The notes under the pieces are model-generated. The model ran no database searches, was not told the DNA's origin, and worked only from the letters and a program-made list of their open reading frames with translations. Positions 46,369-55,820 of a stretch of 64,000 nt of DNA are shown here, one piece after another (positions within the stretch are counted from its first letter, which is position 1; each line of letters starts with the position of its first letter). The position numbers and the translations under genes are program-made. Origin of the DNA: IMCC2047 sp041395865 (GTDB lineage: Bacteria > Pseudomonadota > Gammaproteobacteria > Pseudomonadales > IMCC2047); assembly GCA_041395865.1 (NCBI GenBank), contig JAWKZQ010000011.1, forward strand, positions 1 through 64,000. The letters are read 5' to 3'.

Positions 46369-47280
46369 ATGTCAGCTCTGGAACTCGAAATAATTGATGC
46401 GGACGGAAACATCGAACAGGATTTCGATGTAAAGCAGCAGGACGACGAACTCCTGAAAAAAATTGAAAGCGCGATAAAAAAGGAAGAAATCAAGCTGCCG
46501 GCAATGCCTGACATTGCCATGAAAATCCGCGAAGCCTTCAAGGATGAGCAGTACGACATCATGAGCATCGCCCGCATCGTCCAGGCCGAACCCGGCCTCG
46601 CGGCCTATGTTTTGAAGGTGGCAAACAGCCCGCTTCACCGCGGCCCCATGCCCATCAAAACCGCCAAACATGCAATTTGCAGGCTCGGCCAGCATTCGGT
46701 GCAAAGCATTGTACTGACTTACACGCTTCGCGCCATGTTCGAAACTTCCTCAGCCAAACTCAAAGAACTGCTGCAAAAGCAATGGGAACAGAGCACCAGC
46801 CTGGCAGCCATCAGTGCCGTGCTGGCAACGCGTCTCGACGATTTCGATCCCGACCAGGCTCTGCTGGGCGGCTTGCTCCAGGATATTGGTTGCCTGCCGT
46901 TGCTTGACTGGCTGAAAAACAACCATGATGCCGACGCTGATCTAGAGGCTGAATATAAGCAACTCACTGCCCGTTACGCCGCGGCCGTTGGCGAGAGCAT
47001 ACTGCGCAACTGGCAATTCGACAGCGAACTGATCGAGGTGACCAGATCTCGGGGCGACTGGAGCCGGAATTCGGGCGACAAGGTGGATATTGCGGACATT
47101 GTTACCATTGCCCGCCATCACCAGCATATGGCAAAGGGCGAGCTGAAATCATGCCCCAACATTACCGATATCCCCGCCTACCACAAACTGGCCTTCAAGG
47201 ATCTCTCGCCAGATCAAAGTCTGCAGATCCTCGACGAAGCGAAGGAAGAAATCGAGGAAATTCGCCAAATGCTGGTTTAA
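46369..47280 (+). CDS. HDOD domain signalling protein
   Basis: This 303-residue cytoplasmic protein carries an HDOD domain, a degenerate HD hydrolase found in signalling proteins. Lines include IKLPAMPDIAMKIREAF, ARIVQAEPGLAAYVLKVANS and GLLQDIGCLPLLDWL. No output domain was seen. The ATG at 46369 is preceded by GGATGGAA. An earlier in-frame start at 46342 is possible. It ends at a strong convergent terminator. Confidence 0.85.
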   Translation: MSALELEIIDADGNIEQDFDVKQQDDELLKKIESAIKKEEIKLPAMPDIAMKIREAFKDEQYDIMSIARIVQAEPGLAAYVLKVANSPLHRGPMPIKTAKHAICRLGQHSVQSIVLTYTLRAMFETSSAKLKELLQKQWEQSTSLAAISAVLATRLDDFDPDQALLGGLLQDIGCLPLLDWLKNNHDADADLEAEYKQLTARYAAAVGESILRNWQFDSELIEVTRSRGDWSRNSGDKVDIADIVTIARHHQHMAKGELKSCPNITDIPAYHKLAFKDLSPDQSLQILDEAKEEIEEIRQMLV

Positions 47281-47292
47281 CGCATTTCCGCC

Positions 47293-47327
47293 AATAAAAA
47301 GGCCAGCATTTTGCTGGCCTTTTTATT
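47293..47327. terminator. Bidirectional terminator between the HDOD gene and tex
   Basis: The 16-bp arms run AATAAAAAGGCCAGCA and TGCTGGCCTTTTTATT around a 3-base loop, with T and A runs. Confidence 0.92.
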
Positions 47328-47340
47328 AAATCCGCAATTA

Positions 47341-49668
47341 TTAAGCTTTAATCCCGGCCTCTTTAAACAGGGCCGCCATCGTTCCCTCCTGCGGTTTAGT
47401 TGCGGCGCCTTTAGCGGGCTTGTTTTTACGATCCCCTTTGCCCGTTTTTACGCCTCGCGTCGCGGTATTTTGCGGCTCAGCCCGGTCAGCCGCGCTATCG
47501 CCCAAACGCATACTCAGGCCAATGCGTTTACGCTCAATATCGACTTCCATCACTTTAACCTTGACGATATCGCCAGCCTTCACCACCGCATGCGGATCCT
47601 TAACAAAGCGGTCAGACAGAGCTGAAATGTGCACCAAACCGTCCTGGTGAACGCCAATATCCACAAAGGCGCCGAAGTTGGTAACGTTGGTGATAGTGCC
47701 TTCCAGCACCATATCAGGCTTCAAGTCCTTAAGGCTCTCGACACCGTCCTGCAGGCGCGCCATTTTAAACTCCGGGCGGGGGTCGCGACCGGGCTTTTCA
47801 AGCTCGGTAATGATATCCGAGACCGTTGGCAGTCCAAACTGATCATCACAATAGCTTTGCGGTTTCAGGCCGCGCAAGAAAGCACCATCGCCGACCAGCC
47901 CTTTCACATCCCTGTTGCTTTCCCGGGCAATGCGCTCGACCACCGCATAACTTTCCGGGTGAACGCCGGAGGCATCCAGGGGGTTACTCCCTTCGTTGAT
48001 GCGCAAGAAACCCGCCGCCTGCTCGAAACTCTTAGCGCCGAAACGAGGCACCTGCATAAGCTCGGAGCGCTCACTGAACGCGCCCTGCTGTTCACGGAAA
48101 GTCACAATGTTACTGGCCAGGCTTTGGTTTAAGCCGGAAACACGGGCCAGCAAAGGAACCGATGCCGTATTTAAATCCACGCCAACCGCGTTTACACAGT
48201 CCTCCACAACAGCATCCAGGCTGCGCGCCAATTGAACCTGGCTGACATCATGCTGGTACTGGCCAACGCCAATGGATTTAGGTTCAATTTTCACCAGCTC
48301 CGCCAGCGGGTCCTGCAGCCGTCGCGCAATGGAAATAGCGCCACGGATGGTAACGTCGAGCTCGGGGAATTCCTGTGCAGCAAATTCCGACGCCGAGTAA
48401 ATCGAAGCGCCGGCTTCGTTAACGATCACCTTCTGGATACTCAATCCCGAATGGCGTTTGAGAAAATCGCCTACAAACTTGTCGGTTTCCCGTGATGCCG
48501 TACCGTTGCCAATGGCAATCAGGTTAACGTCATGGGCCTGGCAGAACTTCAACAATACCGCTTCGGCTTCCTGGATGCGGTTATGAGGTGGTGTTGGATA
48601 AATCGTGTCATACCCCAGCAATTTGCCGGTGGCATCCACAACAGCCGCCTTAACGCCAGTCCGCAACCCCGGATCCAGACCGATAGTCACTTTTCGCCCA
48701 GCCGGCGCGGCCAGTAACAGGTCCTTGATGTTCCGGCCAAACACCTCAATAGCCTCCTGCTCGGCGCGCTCGCGCAGGGCAGTCAGCAACTCCGTTTCCA
48801 GGTGAGTCAATAACTTGATACGCCAGGTCCAGCGCACCACTTCCGCCAACCAGTTATCCGCCGCCCGTTCCTGGTGGCTGACCTGCCAATGTTTGGCGAC
48901 CATCACCTCACAGGGATGAACGGTTTTAATCCCCTCTTCTGCCGTTTCCGGCAAACTAATCGCCGCAGACACCACCCCCTCTTTTCGAGCGCGGAAAATA
49001 GCCAGTGCCCGGTGGGAAGGAACCTTAGCCAAAGGTTCCTGGTAATCGAAATAATCCCGGAATTTTGCCCCCTCCTTTTCCTTGCCTTCGATAACCTTGG
49101 CCACCAGCAGACCTTCGCTTTGCAAAAAGTCACGCAGCTTACCCAACAGCACGGCATCTTCGCTAAACCGCTCCATCAGAATATATTTGGCGCCATCCAG
49201 CGCCGCTTTAGTATCCGCGACGCCTTTATCGGCGCTGATATAAGCCTCTGCCTCCTGCTGCGGGTCCAGCTCCGGGTTATCCAGTAACGCCTGCGCCAAG
49301 GGCTCTAGCCCGGCCTCGCGGGCAATCTGGGCCTTGGTGCGTCGTTTGGGCTTATAGGGCAGGTAGAGGTCTTCCAGCAGGGTCTTTGTTTCTGCGGCCT
49401 CAATGTCGCGCTTGAGTTCGGGCGTCAGTTTGCCCTGCTCGTCGATACTCGCCAGGACTGTCTGGCGACGCTCTTCAAGTTCGCGTAAATAGCGTAACCG
49501 CTCATCCAACGTCCGTAACTGGCCATCGTCCATCGCTCCCGTCACTTCTTTACGGTAACGAGCGATAAAAGGCACCGTACTGCCTTCATCGAGCAGCTCA
49601 ATGGCGGCGCGAATACGGTTTTCATCGACCTTTAATTCTTCGGCCAGGCGGGCGTTAATGCTGTTCAT
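47341..49668 (-). CDS. tex: Transcription accessory protein Tex (RNA-binding)
   Basis: This 775-residue cytoplasmic protein has the Tex order: an N-terminal helical domain, YqgF-like nuclease fold near residues 325-450 (VTIGLDPGLRTGVKAAVVD), tandem helix-hairpin-helix motifs near 500-560 (LLARVSGLNQSLASNIVTFR), and a C-terminal S1 RNA-binding domain near 650-720 (GTITNVTNFGAFVDIGVHQD). Family members affect transcription and toxin or stress gene expression. A basic tail follows. Confidence 0.95.
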   Translation of the reverse strand: MNSINARLAEELKVDENRIRAAIELLDEGSTVPFIARYRKEVTGAMDDGQLRTLDERLRYLRELEERRQTVLASIDEQGKLTPELKRDIEAAETKTLLEDLYLPYKPKRRTKAQIAREAGLEPLAQALLDNPELDPQQEAEAYISADKGVADTKAALDGAKYILMERFSEDAVLLGKLRDFLQSEGLLVAKVIEGKEKEGAKFRDYFDYQEPLAKVPSHRALAIFRARKEGVVSAAISLPETAEEGIKTVHPCEVMVAKHWQVSHQERAADNWLAEVVRWTWRIKLLTHLETELLTALRERAEQEAIEVFGRNIKDLLLAAPAGRKVTIGLDPGLRTGVKAAVVDATGKLLGYDTIYPTPPHNRIQEAEAVLLKFCQAHDVNLIAIGNGTASRETDKFVGDFLKRHSGLSIQKVIVNEAGASIYSASEFAAQEFPELDVTIRGAISIARRLQDPLAELVKIEPKSIGVGQYQHDVSQVQLARSLDAVVEDCVNAVGVDLNTASVPLLARVSGLNQSLASNIVTFREQQGAFSERSELMQVPRFGAKSFEQAAGFLRINEGSNPLDASGVHPESYAVVERIARESNRDVKGLVGDGAFLRGLKPQSYCDDQFGLPTVSDIITELEKPGRDPRPEFKMARLQDGVESLKDLKPDMVLEGTITNVTNFGAFVDIGVHQDGLVHISALSDRFVKDPHAVVKAGDIVKVKVMEVDIERKRIGLSMRLGDSAADRAEPQNTATRGVKTGKGDRKNKPAKGAATKPQEGTMAALFKEAGIKA

Positions 49669-49785
49669 GTCATTCCTTGGGACAAAAAAGAAAAAGATTT
49701 TAGCGGCCCCTCTGACTATCTACCAGCCTCTTGTCGGTTTTATAATTCTGACGAGACGATCCATTAATAACAAAAAAACAAAACC

Positions 49786-50199
49786 ATGCCCTTGAGCAAA
49801 GCTTTCATCTATCTGTTACTCGCACTCCTGTTTGCCGGCTGTAAAAGCCAAGGTTTGCCGGTAACCGATAAGCCCGAAGGCCGGATACAACACATTGTGG
49901 TGGTCTGGTTGCGCGAGCCCGGCAATCAGGCGCACCGCGAACGGCTGCTTGAGACGTCACAGCAACTGACTCAAATTCCTGGCGTCATTTCGGTGGTGGG
50001 AGGGACCGTGGTTCCCGGCAACAGGGAAGTTATTGATTCAAGCTTTGATGTCGCACTGATCTTCACGCTTAAGGATCAACAGACGTTACGGCAATATGTA
50101 CATCATCCGCTGCACCAAAAACTGCTTGAAGAAGTTTTTAGACCATTAATTGAACGTTATCGGGTTTACGACGTCGAAGGGCACTTATTTGGCCAATAG
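49786..50199 (+). CDS. Dabb-type (A/B barrel) lipoprotein
   Basis: This 137-residue protein has a lipoprotein signal (LLLALLFAGC, Cys19). One stress-responsive alpha+beta barrel domain (Dabb) follows: RIQHIVVVWLREPGNQAHRE at the front, GVISVVGGTVVPG, and HPLHQKLLEEVFRPLIERYRVYD at the end. A lipid-anchored Dabb domain is less usual than the cytoplasmic form. Function unknown. Confidence 0.8.
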   Translation: MPLSKAFIYLLLALLFAGCKSQGLPVTDKPEGRIQHIVVVWLREPGNQAHRERLLETSQQLTQIPGVISVVGGTVVPGNREVIDSSFDVALIFTLKDQQTLRQYVHHPLHQKLLEEVFRPLIERYRVYDVEGHLFGQ

Positions 50200-50376
50200 C
50201 TCATTTTCAGACTCATCCCTGAGCGATAATGAGCGCCCCTCAAGGTTGATAATGATAAAGCCCTCTTCCTGCTGCCGGGCCGCAGGGTTGCTCAAATCGA
50301 CCTCGGCATTGGTGGAAAGGATAACATTACCAACGGTCTGACTTTTAACAGGTTTCGATGCACTATCTGCAAACAT
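50185..50376 (-). CDS. Small hypothetical protein
   Basis: This 63-residue frame has a good ribosome site (GGAG 8 bases before ATG) and a balanced composition (NVILSTNAEVDLSNPAARQQ, then EEGFIIINLEGRSL). It overlaps the end of the Dabb gene by 15 bp on the opposite strand. No family is recognised. The ribosome site is the main evidence. Confidence 0.5.
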   Translation of the reverse strand: MFADSASKPVKSQTVGNVILSTNAEVDLSNPAARQQEEGFIIINLEGRSLSLRDESENELLAK

Positions 50377-50553
50377 CTAACATCTCCATTTCATCTTACT
50401 TCTTCGATTCACGGAGCTATGTTGCGCAACCAATATGACAGTGAGATGAAAAGGCGCAGGCTTTTTGTCCGGAATCGGAATATGCTATCGTTGACGCCAC
50501 AAACAAATGTTTGCACCTCTTTCGTTCTCCAGCAAAAACGGGACTTTCAAGGC

Positions 50554-51300
50554 ATGAATAAAAGGCACAAACCGTTAAGTTTTATACCCCGTGCTTTTTC
50601 CTCCATTGGCATGGCTTTAGCCCTCACCCTTCTGGTATCCGGCTGCAGCGTTAATGCACTGCAGCAGCGTGAACAGGCCGTTGCCAGCCAGGAACAACAA
50701 TTGGTTGTTCAGCAGCAGCAACTGGAGCAGGAAAAAAGCCGGCTTGAAGCACTCGAAGCCGAGTTGCAATTGGAAAAAAAACGGCTTGAAGTTCTCAGGA
50801 AAAAACCGATCAGCAGCAACGGCTCTGTTGACCAGGCAAGCGTCGTTACGGCTCAACAGCTTGCCAACAACCGCCGTATCCTGGTTGGCGAACTGGAACA
50901 TGTCTATATCAGCCCGCCAGACATGGAGCTGACGGCGCGTATCGATACCGGGGCCAAAACCTCTTCCCTGAATGCGCAGGACCTGGTGGAATTTGAACGT
51001 GACGGCAAAGCCCACGCCCGGTTTAACATCCTTGACCCACACACAGGCAAAAAAGTTGAAATCGAGCGCCGCATCGTCAAATGGGTAAGGATCAAAGAAC
51101 ACGAAGGGGATTACCAACGCCGCCCCATCGTAAAAATGCGCGTCCGCCTGGGCGAACTGGATCAACACATTGAAATGACCCTGGCTGACCGCAGTGAGTT
51201 TGATTTCCAGGCGTTGATAGGTCGCAATTATCTTCGCGACTTTGCCATTGTCGACGTCAGTAAGAAATTCCTCTCCCAACCAGCCATTGAGAAAAAATAA
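50554..51300 (+). CDS. Retropepsin-like (RimK-associated 'zinc protease') lipoprotein
   Basis: This 248-residue protein starts with a lipoprotein signal (MALALTLLVSGC, Cys near 31). A Gln/Glu-rich coiled coil of about 60 residues and a C-terminal domain of the PF05618 type follow, with the line ELTARIDTGAKTSSLNAQDL. The D-T-G triad there is that of retroviral-type aspartic proteases, although databases call the family ATP-dependent zinc protease. The ATG at 50554 gives the lipoprotein signal; the frame extends further upstream. Its stop overlaps the next start (TAATG). Substrate unknown. Confidence 0.8.
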   Translation: MNKRHKPLSFIPRAFSSIGMALALTLLVSGCSVNALQQREQAVASQEQQLVVQQQQLEQEKSRLEALEAELQLEKKRLEVLRKKPISSNGSVDQASVVTAQQLANNRRILVGELEHVYISPPDMELTARIDTGAKTSSLNAQDLVEFERDGKAHARFNILDPHTGKKVEIERRIVKWVRIKEHEGDYQRRPIVKMRVRLGELDQHIEMTLADRSEFDFQALIGRNYLRDFAIVDVSKKFLSQPAIEKK

Positions 51301-52892
51301 TGCATAGCCGCGCCAAATTTATGCTGGTTGTCCTGCTGCTACTGACAGCAGGCTTTGGGCTTACCCTCTACAAACACTTGGCACTGGGTTTCCCCCTCTG
51401 GCCGGGCGAACGCACCCAGGTTTGGACCATCGAAGCGAAAATCGAATTCCAGGCGCGGGGCGGTTCCGCCGTCGCCTCCTTCGCCCTGCCCGATGCTCCG
51501 CCGGGCATGGTTATCCTGGACGAGGATTTTGCCTCCCCGAACTATGGTTTCACCGAATTACGCCAGAATGAACCCGACAGCCCACGCCGGGCGCTGTGGA
51601 GCACCCGCGAAGCCGACGGCGCACAAACGCTGTACTATCGCCTTGATGTCTATGAAAAAACCAACGAAAACACCGATATCGTCAGCAAACCGCCCAAACT
51701 GGCCGAATCGGTCGAATTCGAGGAGCCCTTCCTCACCGCCGCCAATACCTTGATCGAAGAAGTGGAAAAAAATTCAGGCAGCAAGCAAACCTTTACACTG
51801 GAGCTGCTGAAGGCGCTGAACGCGCCCTCCCCCAGCCAGAATGTGCAACTCCTGTTAGGAAACCGCCCCAGCGACTCTTACAAGGCCCAGCTGGCTGTTG
51901 ACCTGCTTACCCTGGCGCAAATTCCGGCACGCAAGGCTAGTGGCCTGTTTCTGGAAAGCGGCCGCCGCCGCCAGGACCTGATCAATTTTATTGAGGTACA
52001 CGATGGCGAAAAGTGGCTGTTATTTGATCAGTCCACCGGTAAGCAAGGCATCCCCGAACACTTTATTCTCTGGCAGCGCGGCGGGCAGTCCCTGCTTGAT
52101 GTCGAGGGTGGCTACAGCTCCAGGGTTAACTTTTCCATTATCGAAAATACCTATGCGACACGTAATCTCGCCGTCCAGTACGGCAAGGAAGCAGATGCGG
52201 CCTTGGTAGACTTTTCGATCTACAGCCTGCCTATTGAAGAGCAAAACGCCTTCAAGGCGATCCTCCTGGTTCCGATTGGCGCAATTATCGTGGTGATTTT
52301 GCGAATCCTGGTGGGCATACGTACTTCAGGCACCTTCATGCCAATCCTTATCGCCCTGGCCTTTATCAAAACCTCGCTGATTCCAGGACTGATGATCTTC
52401 CTGTTTGTAGTGAGCGCCGGGCTGCTGATTCGCTCCTACCTGTCGCGCCTGAACCTGCTCCTGGTGGCGCGAATATCGGCGGTCATCATTGTGGTCATTG
52501 GTCTGATGGCGGCCCTGAGTATTGTCAGCCAGAAACTCGGCTTCAGCCAGGCTCTGACAGTGACCTTCTTCCCGATGATTATTCTTGCCTGGACCATCGA
52601 ACGCATGTCCATTCTGTGGGAAGAGGAAGGCCCCAGGGAAGTGCTTGTACAGGGCGGCGGCAGCCTGTTTGTCGCGGTTCTGGCCTATCTGTTCATGACT
52701 AATAGCGTCGTTGAATACCTGACCTTCAATTACCCGGAACTGCTTCTGGTGAACCTGGCCTGTATTCTGTTACTGGGGCAATACACCGGCTACCGCCTCA
52801 CTGAGCTGCGCCGCTTCCAGCCGATTTCGGATATCACTGTTACCGCGGCCGACAAACCGGAAAAGTCTGACAATGATGTTCATAAGCCCTAA
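51300..52892 (+). CDS. Inactive transglutaminase fused to a seven-helix membrane domain
   Basis: This 530-residue inner-membrane protein has an N-terminal signal anchor and a periplasmic transglutaminase-like domain of about 270 residues (QNVQLLLGNRPSDSYKAQLA, FIEVHDGEKWLLFDQSTGKQ). A C-terminal bundle of about seven helices begins near AILLVPIGAIIVVILRILVG. This is the architecture of the inactive-transglutaminase/7TM family. The catalytic Cys-His-Asp triad is not recognisable. It is coupled at both ends to its neighbours (1-bp and 20-bp overlaps). Confidence 0.85.
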   Translation: MHSRAKFMLVVLLLLTAGFGLTLYKHLALGFPLWPGERTQVWTIEAKIEFQARGGSAVASFALPDAPPGMVILDEDFASPNYGFTELRQNEPDSPRRALWSTREADGAQTLYYRLDVYEKTNENTDIVSKPPKLAESVEFEEPFLTAANTLIEEVEKNSGSKQTFTLELLKALNAPSPSQNVQLLLGNRPSDSYKAQLAVDLLTLAQIPARKASGLFLESGRRRQDLINFIEVHDGEKWLLFDQSTGKQGIPEHFILWQRGGQSLLDVEGGYSSRVNFSIIENTYATRNLAVQYGKEADAALVDFSIYSLPIEEQNAFKAILLVPIGAIIVVILRILVGIRTSGTFMPILIALAFIKTSLIPGLMIFLFVVSAGLLIRSYLSRLNLLLVARISAVIIVVIGLMAALSIVSQKLGFSQALTVTFFPMIILAWTIERMSILWEEEGPREVLVQGGGSLFVAVLAYLFMTNSVVEYLTFNYPELLLVNLACILLLGQYTGYRLTELRRFQPISDITVTAADKPEKSDNDVHKP

Positions 52893-53820
52893 AAAACTTC
52901 GCGAACGCGGCATAATGGGCATGAACCGTCGCAATGTTAATTATGTTGCTGCCCACAATCCGCGCCACCTCTACCCGTTGGTGGATAACAAGCTCAAAAC
53001 CAAACTGCTTGCGGAGCAGGCCGGGATCGCCGTTCCCCGTCTATTGGGCACCCTGCAATATCAGCACGATGTCAGAAACCTGCATAGCCAGCTGCTCCCG
53101 CACGAAAAGTTCGTTCTCAAGCCCTCCAAGGGTAGCGGCGGCAAGGGCATCCTGGTGATCGCCGAACGTGAACACGAAATCTACTTCAAGCCCAGCGAGG
53201 AGGCCATCAGCCACGACGCGCTTGAACGCCACGTCACCAATATTCTAAGCGGCCTCTACAGTCTCAGCGGCACACCCGATATTGTCATGATCGAGGCCAT
53301 GGTGCAGGCTCACCCGATTTTCAACAGCTATAGCCACGAGGGCGTGCCTGACATTCGCGTCATCGTCTTCCGGGGCTACCCCGTGATGGCCATGCTGAGG
53401 CTCGCCACCAAAGCTTCCGACGGCAAGGCCAACCTGCACCAGGGAGCCGTAGGCGTCGGTCTGGATTTGGGAACCGGTCACGGCTTGCACGCCGTTCAGC
53501 ATGATCGCCCGGTTTACCAGCACCCTGACACCAAGCGCGACTTTAAGGCGCTGCAAATTCCCGACTGGGACAAGTTATTACCGCTGGCGGCAGCCTGCTA
53601 CGAAGTTACCGGGCTTGGTTACCTGGGTGTGGATATTGTTATCGACAAGGATCGCGGCCCCCTGATTCTGGAGCTGAACGCCCGACCGGGGCTGGCGATT
53701 CAGATGGCCAACGGGGTAGGCATTCGGCCTCGCCTGACACAGGTTGAGAAAATAACCACGCCGCACCGAACGCCGGAAGAAAGGGCTCGCTGGAGCCAGG
53801 AACAGTTCGCGATACGCTAG
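52873..53820 (+). CDS. ATP-grasp alpha-L-glutamate ligase-like protein
   Basis: This 315-residue ATP-grasp protein resembles RimK/alpha-L-glutamate ligases. It has the ATP-binding lines FVLKPSKGSGGKGILVI and IFNSYSHEGVPDIRVIVFRG. The metal-binding end is YLGVDIVIDKDRGPLILELN, running into ARPGLAIQMAN. It overlaps the transglutaminase-like gene by 20 bp. Such enzymes join an amino acid or peptide to an acidic carboxylate. The acceptor here is unknown. Confidence 0.87.
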   Translation: MMFISPKKLRERGIMGMNRRNVNYVAAHNPRHLYPLVDNKLKTKLLAEQAGIAVPRLLGTLQYQHDVRNLHSQLLPHEKFVLKPSKGSGGKGILVIAEREHEIYFKPSEEAISHDALERHVTNILSGLYSLSGTPDIVMIEAMVQAHPIFNSYSHEGVPDIRVIVFRGYPVMAMLRLATKASDGKANLHQGAVGVGLDLGTGHGLHAVQHDRPVYQHPDTKRDFKALQIPDWDKLLPLAAACYEVTGLGYLGVDIVIDKDRGPLILELNARPGLAIQMANGVGIRPRLTQVEKITTPHRTPEERARWSQEQFAIR

Positions 53821-53852
53821 GGGCCGCCAGCCGGGCAGCCCCACTCAGGAAA

Positions 53853-54611
53853 CTAGAACAGCCCCTGTAACTTTTCGCCAAGCTTGTCGTCCAGCTTTTT
53901 CAGCGCTTCGCCTTTTTTCTCATCGATTTTTTCCTGGACCTTGCGCTTACCCAGCTCTTCCACTGCCGCTTTGCTGGCCGCTTTCGTCACCAGCCTAACC
54001 ACTTCGTCAACGATTGCCGAAACACTGCCATCCGAACCACCTTTACCCAGGTCCTGCAAATGGATATCCGGAATGGTAACGCTATGCTGCTCTTCCCGAT
54101 CAAGCACGGCCGCCGTCACATTAACTTTAGTGCCATTGATGTAGAGGTCATCAATCAGCAGTTGAACATCACTGCCAGCCTCGCTGGAACCGGAAGAAGA
54201 GCCGCTTCCCGCACCGGTATTTTTCTCAACGTTACGTCGCAACGCATCGATATTTGAGTTGCGATTAATTTGTTCATAGGTCAGTTCGGCTCCGTCAATC
54301 AGGATTTTCTCAATACGGATCTGATCCGAAAAGAGGCTGCGCAGATCCAGCTTCACCGAAACCTCGCCAACGCTGAAGGCATTGTCAGCCTTAAAGCCCT
54401 TGGGGTTGCCTACGGCGAGGTTTTTAATGGTGGCGTTACCGGACAGAATGGAAATATCCACGTCGCTTAAGGTGACCGGCGTACCGGTAAATTCCGGCCC
54501 ATAAGTTTCCACACCGTTTTTGATCAAACTCCCTGCCTGGGACGCAATCACGACGACTGCAATGACAATCAACAGGACAAGTACGAGTAAAGCAATCGAT
54601 AGTTTTTTCAT
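53853..54611 (-). CDS. AsmA-like envelope protein
   Basis: This 252-residue protein has an N-terminal membrane helix (LSIALLVLVLLIVIAVVVIA). An AsmA/DUF748-like domain follows, with GPEFTGTPVTLSDVDISILS, then GNATIKNLAVGNPKGFKADN and IRIEKILIDGAELTYEQ. A Ser/Gly linker and a Lys/Glu-rich tail complete it. It is shorter than typical AsmA proteins. The ATG at 54611 has GGAG 9 bases upstream; earlier Met codons would precede the membrane helix by too much. Confidence 0.7.
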   Translation of the reverse strand: MKKLSIALLVLVLLIVIAVVVIASQAGSLIKNGVETYGPEFTGTPVTLSDVDISILSGNATIKNLAVGNPKGFKADNAFSVGEVSVKLDLRSLFSDQIRIEKILIDGAELTYEQINRNSNIDALRRNVEKNTGAGSGSSSGSSEAGSDVQLLIDDLYINGTKVNVTAAVLDREEQHSVTIPDIHLQDLGKGGSDGSVSAIVDEVVRLVTKAASKAAVEELGKRKVQEKIDEKKGEALKKLDDKLGEKLQGLF

Positions 54612-55007
54612 AGCTACTGGCTCCATGTGCATTTTGTTGCCATAGTCATACAACTCACCGCCAAATTCAACCAACGCGGCTCCTAAAAACCTGCACAGAA
54701 AAGGCCTGTTGATCCTGTGCCTGCCTTAAGGTCTAATAATCCCAATGCTTGCCCTGTTTATTTAAAGCGAACTAAGGTGTCACTCAATACCGGCGAAGCA
54801 GAAAGAAAGGCCTTGAATGAAGAGAGGAAAATAAGGCAAAAGATCACGCAGCATGTCAGTTTTTGCTCCGACCCGAAGGGCTGAAACGGTTTTAACGTTC
54901 AGGGTGTTTTTAGCGCAAGTCAAAGAGCGCTCTTCTCGCCCTGATCCAGACAAACGGTTTCAGCTGTGATACTCGAATAGGTATTAACAGCCCCCAGGAG
55001 GCTTCAT
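54612..55007. other. 396-bp gene-free region between the AsmA-like gene and the GNAT gene
   Basis: No coding frame was seen. Two near-complementary 13-mers, GCTGAAACGGTTT (54880) and AAACGGTTTCAGC (54952), match at 12 of 13 positions as an inverted repeat, and a perfect 12-bp palindrome AAGAGCGCTCTT lies at 54923-54934 between them. An AGGAGG ribosome site precedes the GNAT start. Confidence 0.45.
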
Positions 55008-55685
55008 ATGGCGCTTACTGAATTAAACAATGCACGTCTTGTAAAAATCGGTCCAGACAACATCCCGCAGGCACAATCGTTACTCTGCGATGCCTACCGG
55101 AACAACGCCTTTACCCGCTATATGTTCAATGCCGAAAAAAGCGGCTACGAACAACGCCTCAGGGGCTTTATCCATGAGGAGCTACTGCTGCACTTCTCCC
55201 TCTCCAACATTTCCCTGGCAATCGCGCTTGAAGACCGCCTGATCGGCGTCGCCATGGTCAGCCGCGCCGACCTGCCGCTCAGCATGGCCACCAATTGGCG
55301 CTGGCGCATGGGCATGTACTCGCTGGTGGGTATCCGCTATACCGAACGGCTGCGCAGCTATTACAAGGCGGTTCAGGAATCCCTGAAAGACAAAAAGCAT
55401 TACTGGATCAGCCTCATGGGCCTTCATCACGACTTCCAGCATCACGGTTTTGGCCATATGCTGATCGAGGGCGTCCATCAGGAGTGCGAGAAGGAAAGCA
55501 ATTATTGTGGTATCAGCGTGGACTCGGTCGATGCCCAGTACAAAAGCTTCTTCCAGTCGCTGGGTTATCGGAAAGAGGCAGCCTTCAGCGTTGGCCCCCT
55601 GACCATGGATGTGCTCTTCCACCCCCGAGGCGAACCCCTGAAACCTTCCCCGGCCCGGGAAAAGGCGGCAGCACAGGCAGAATAA
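55008..55685 (+). CDS. GNAT-family N-acetyltransferase
   Basis: This 225-residue cytoplasmic protein has one GNAT fold. The acetyl-CoA loop is DFQHHGFGHMLIEG (the Q/R-x-x-G-x-G pattern) near residue 145. The following strand is CGISVDSVDAQYKSFFQSLG and the terminal part is YRKEAAFSVGPLTMDVLFHP. The substrate cannot be inferred. An AGGAGG ribosome site lies 7 bases upstream. Confidence 0.85.
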   Translation: MALTELNNARLVKIGPDNIPQAQSLLCDAYRNNAFTRYMFNAEKSGYEQRLRGFIHEELLLHFSLSNISLAIALEDRLIGVAMVSRADLPLSMATNWRWRMGMYSLVGIRYTERLRSYYKAVQESLKDKKHYWISLMGLHHDFQHHGFGHMLIEGVHQECEKESNYCGISVDSVDAQYKSFFQSLGYRKEAAFSVGPLTMDVLFHPRGEPLKPSPAREKAAAQAE

Positions 55686-55820
55686 GCCGGCATCGGGTAA
55701 AAGTCGCGCATTGAAATTTGCCTGCTATACTTACCCGAAGCTTTGACAGAGAAAAGCCTTTTATAACAATAACTCAGAACACATCGTTCACTTGGCTGAT
55801 AAGTAGATAATAATAAAACC

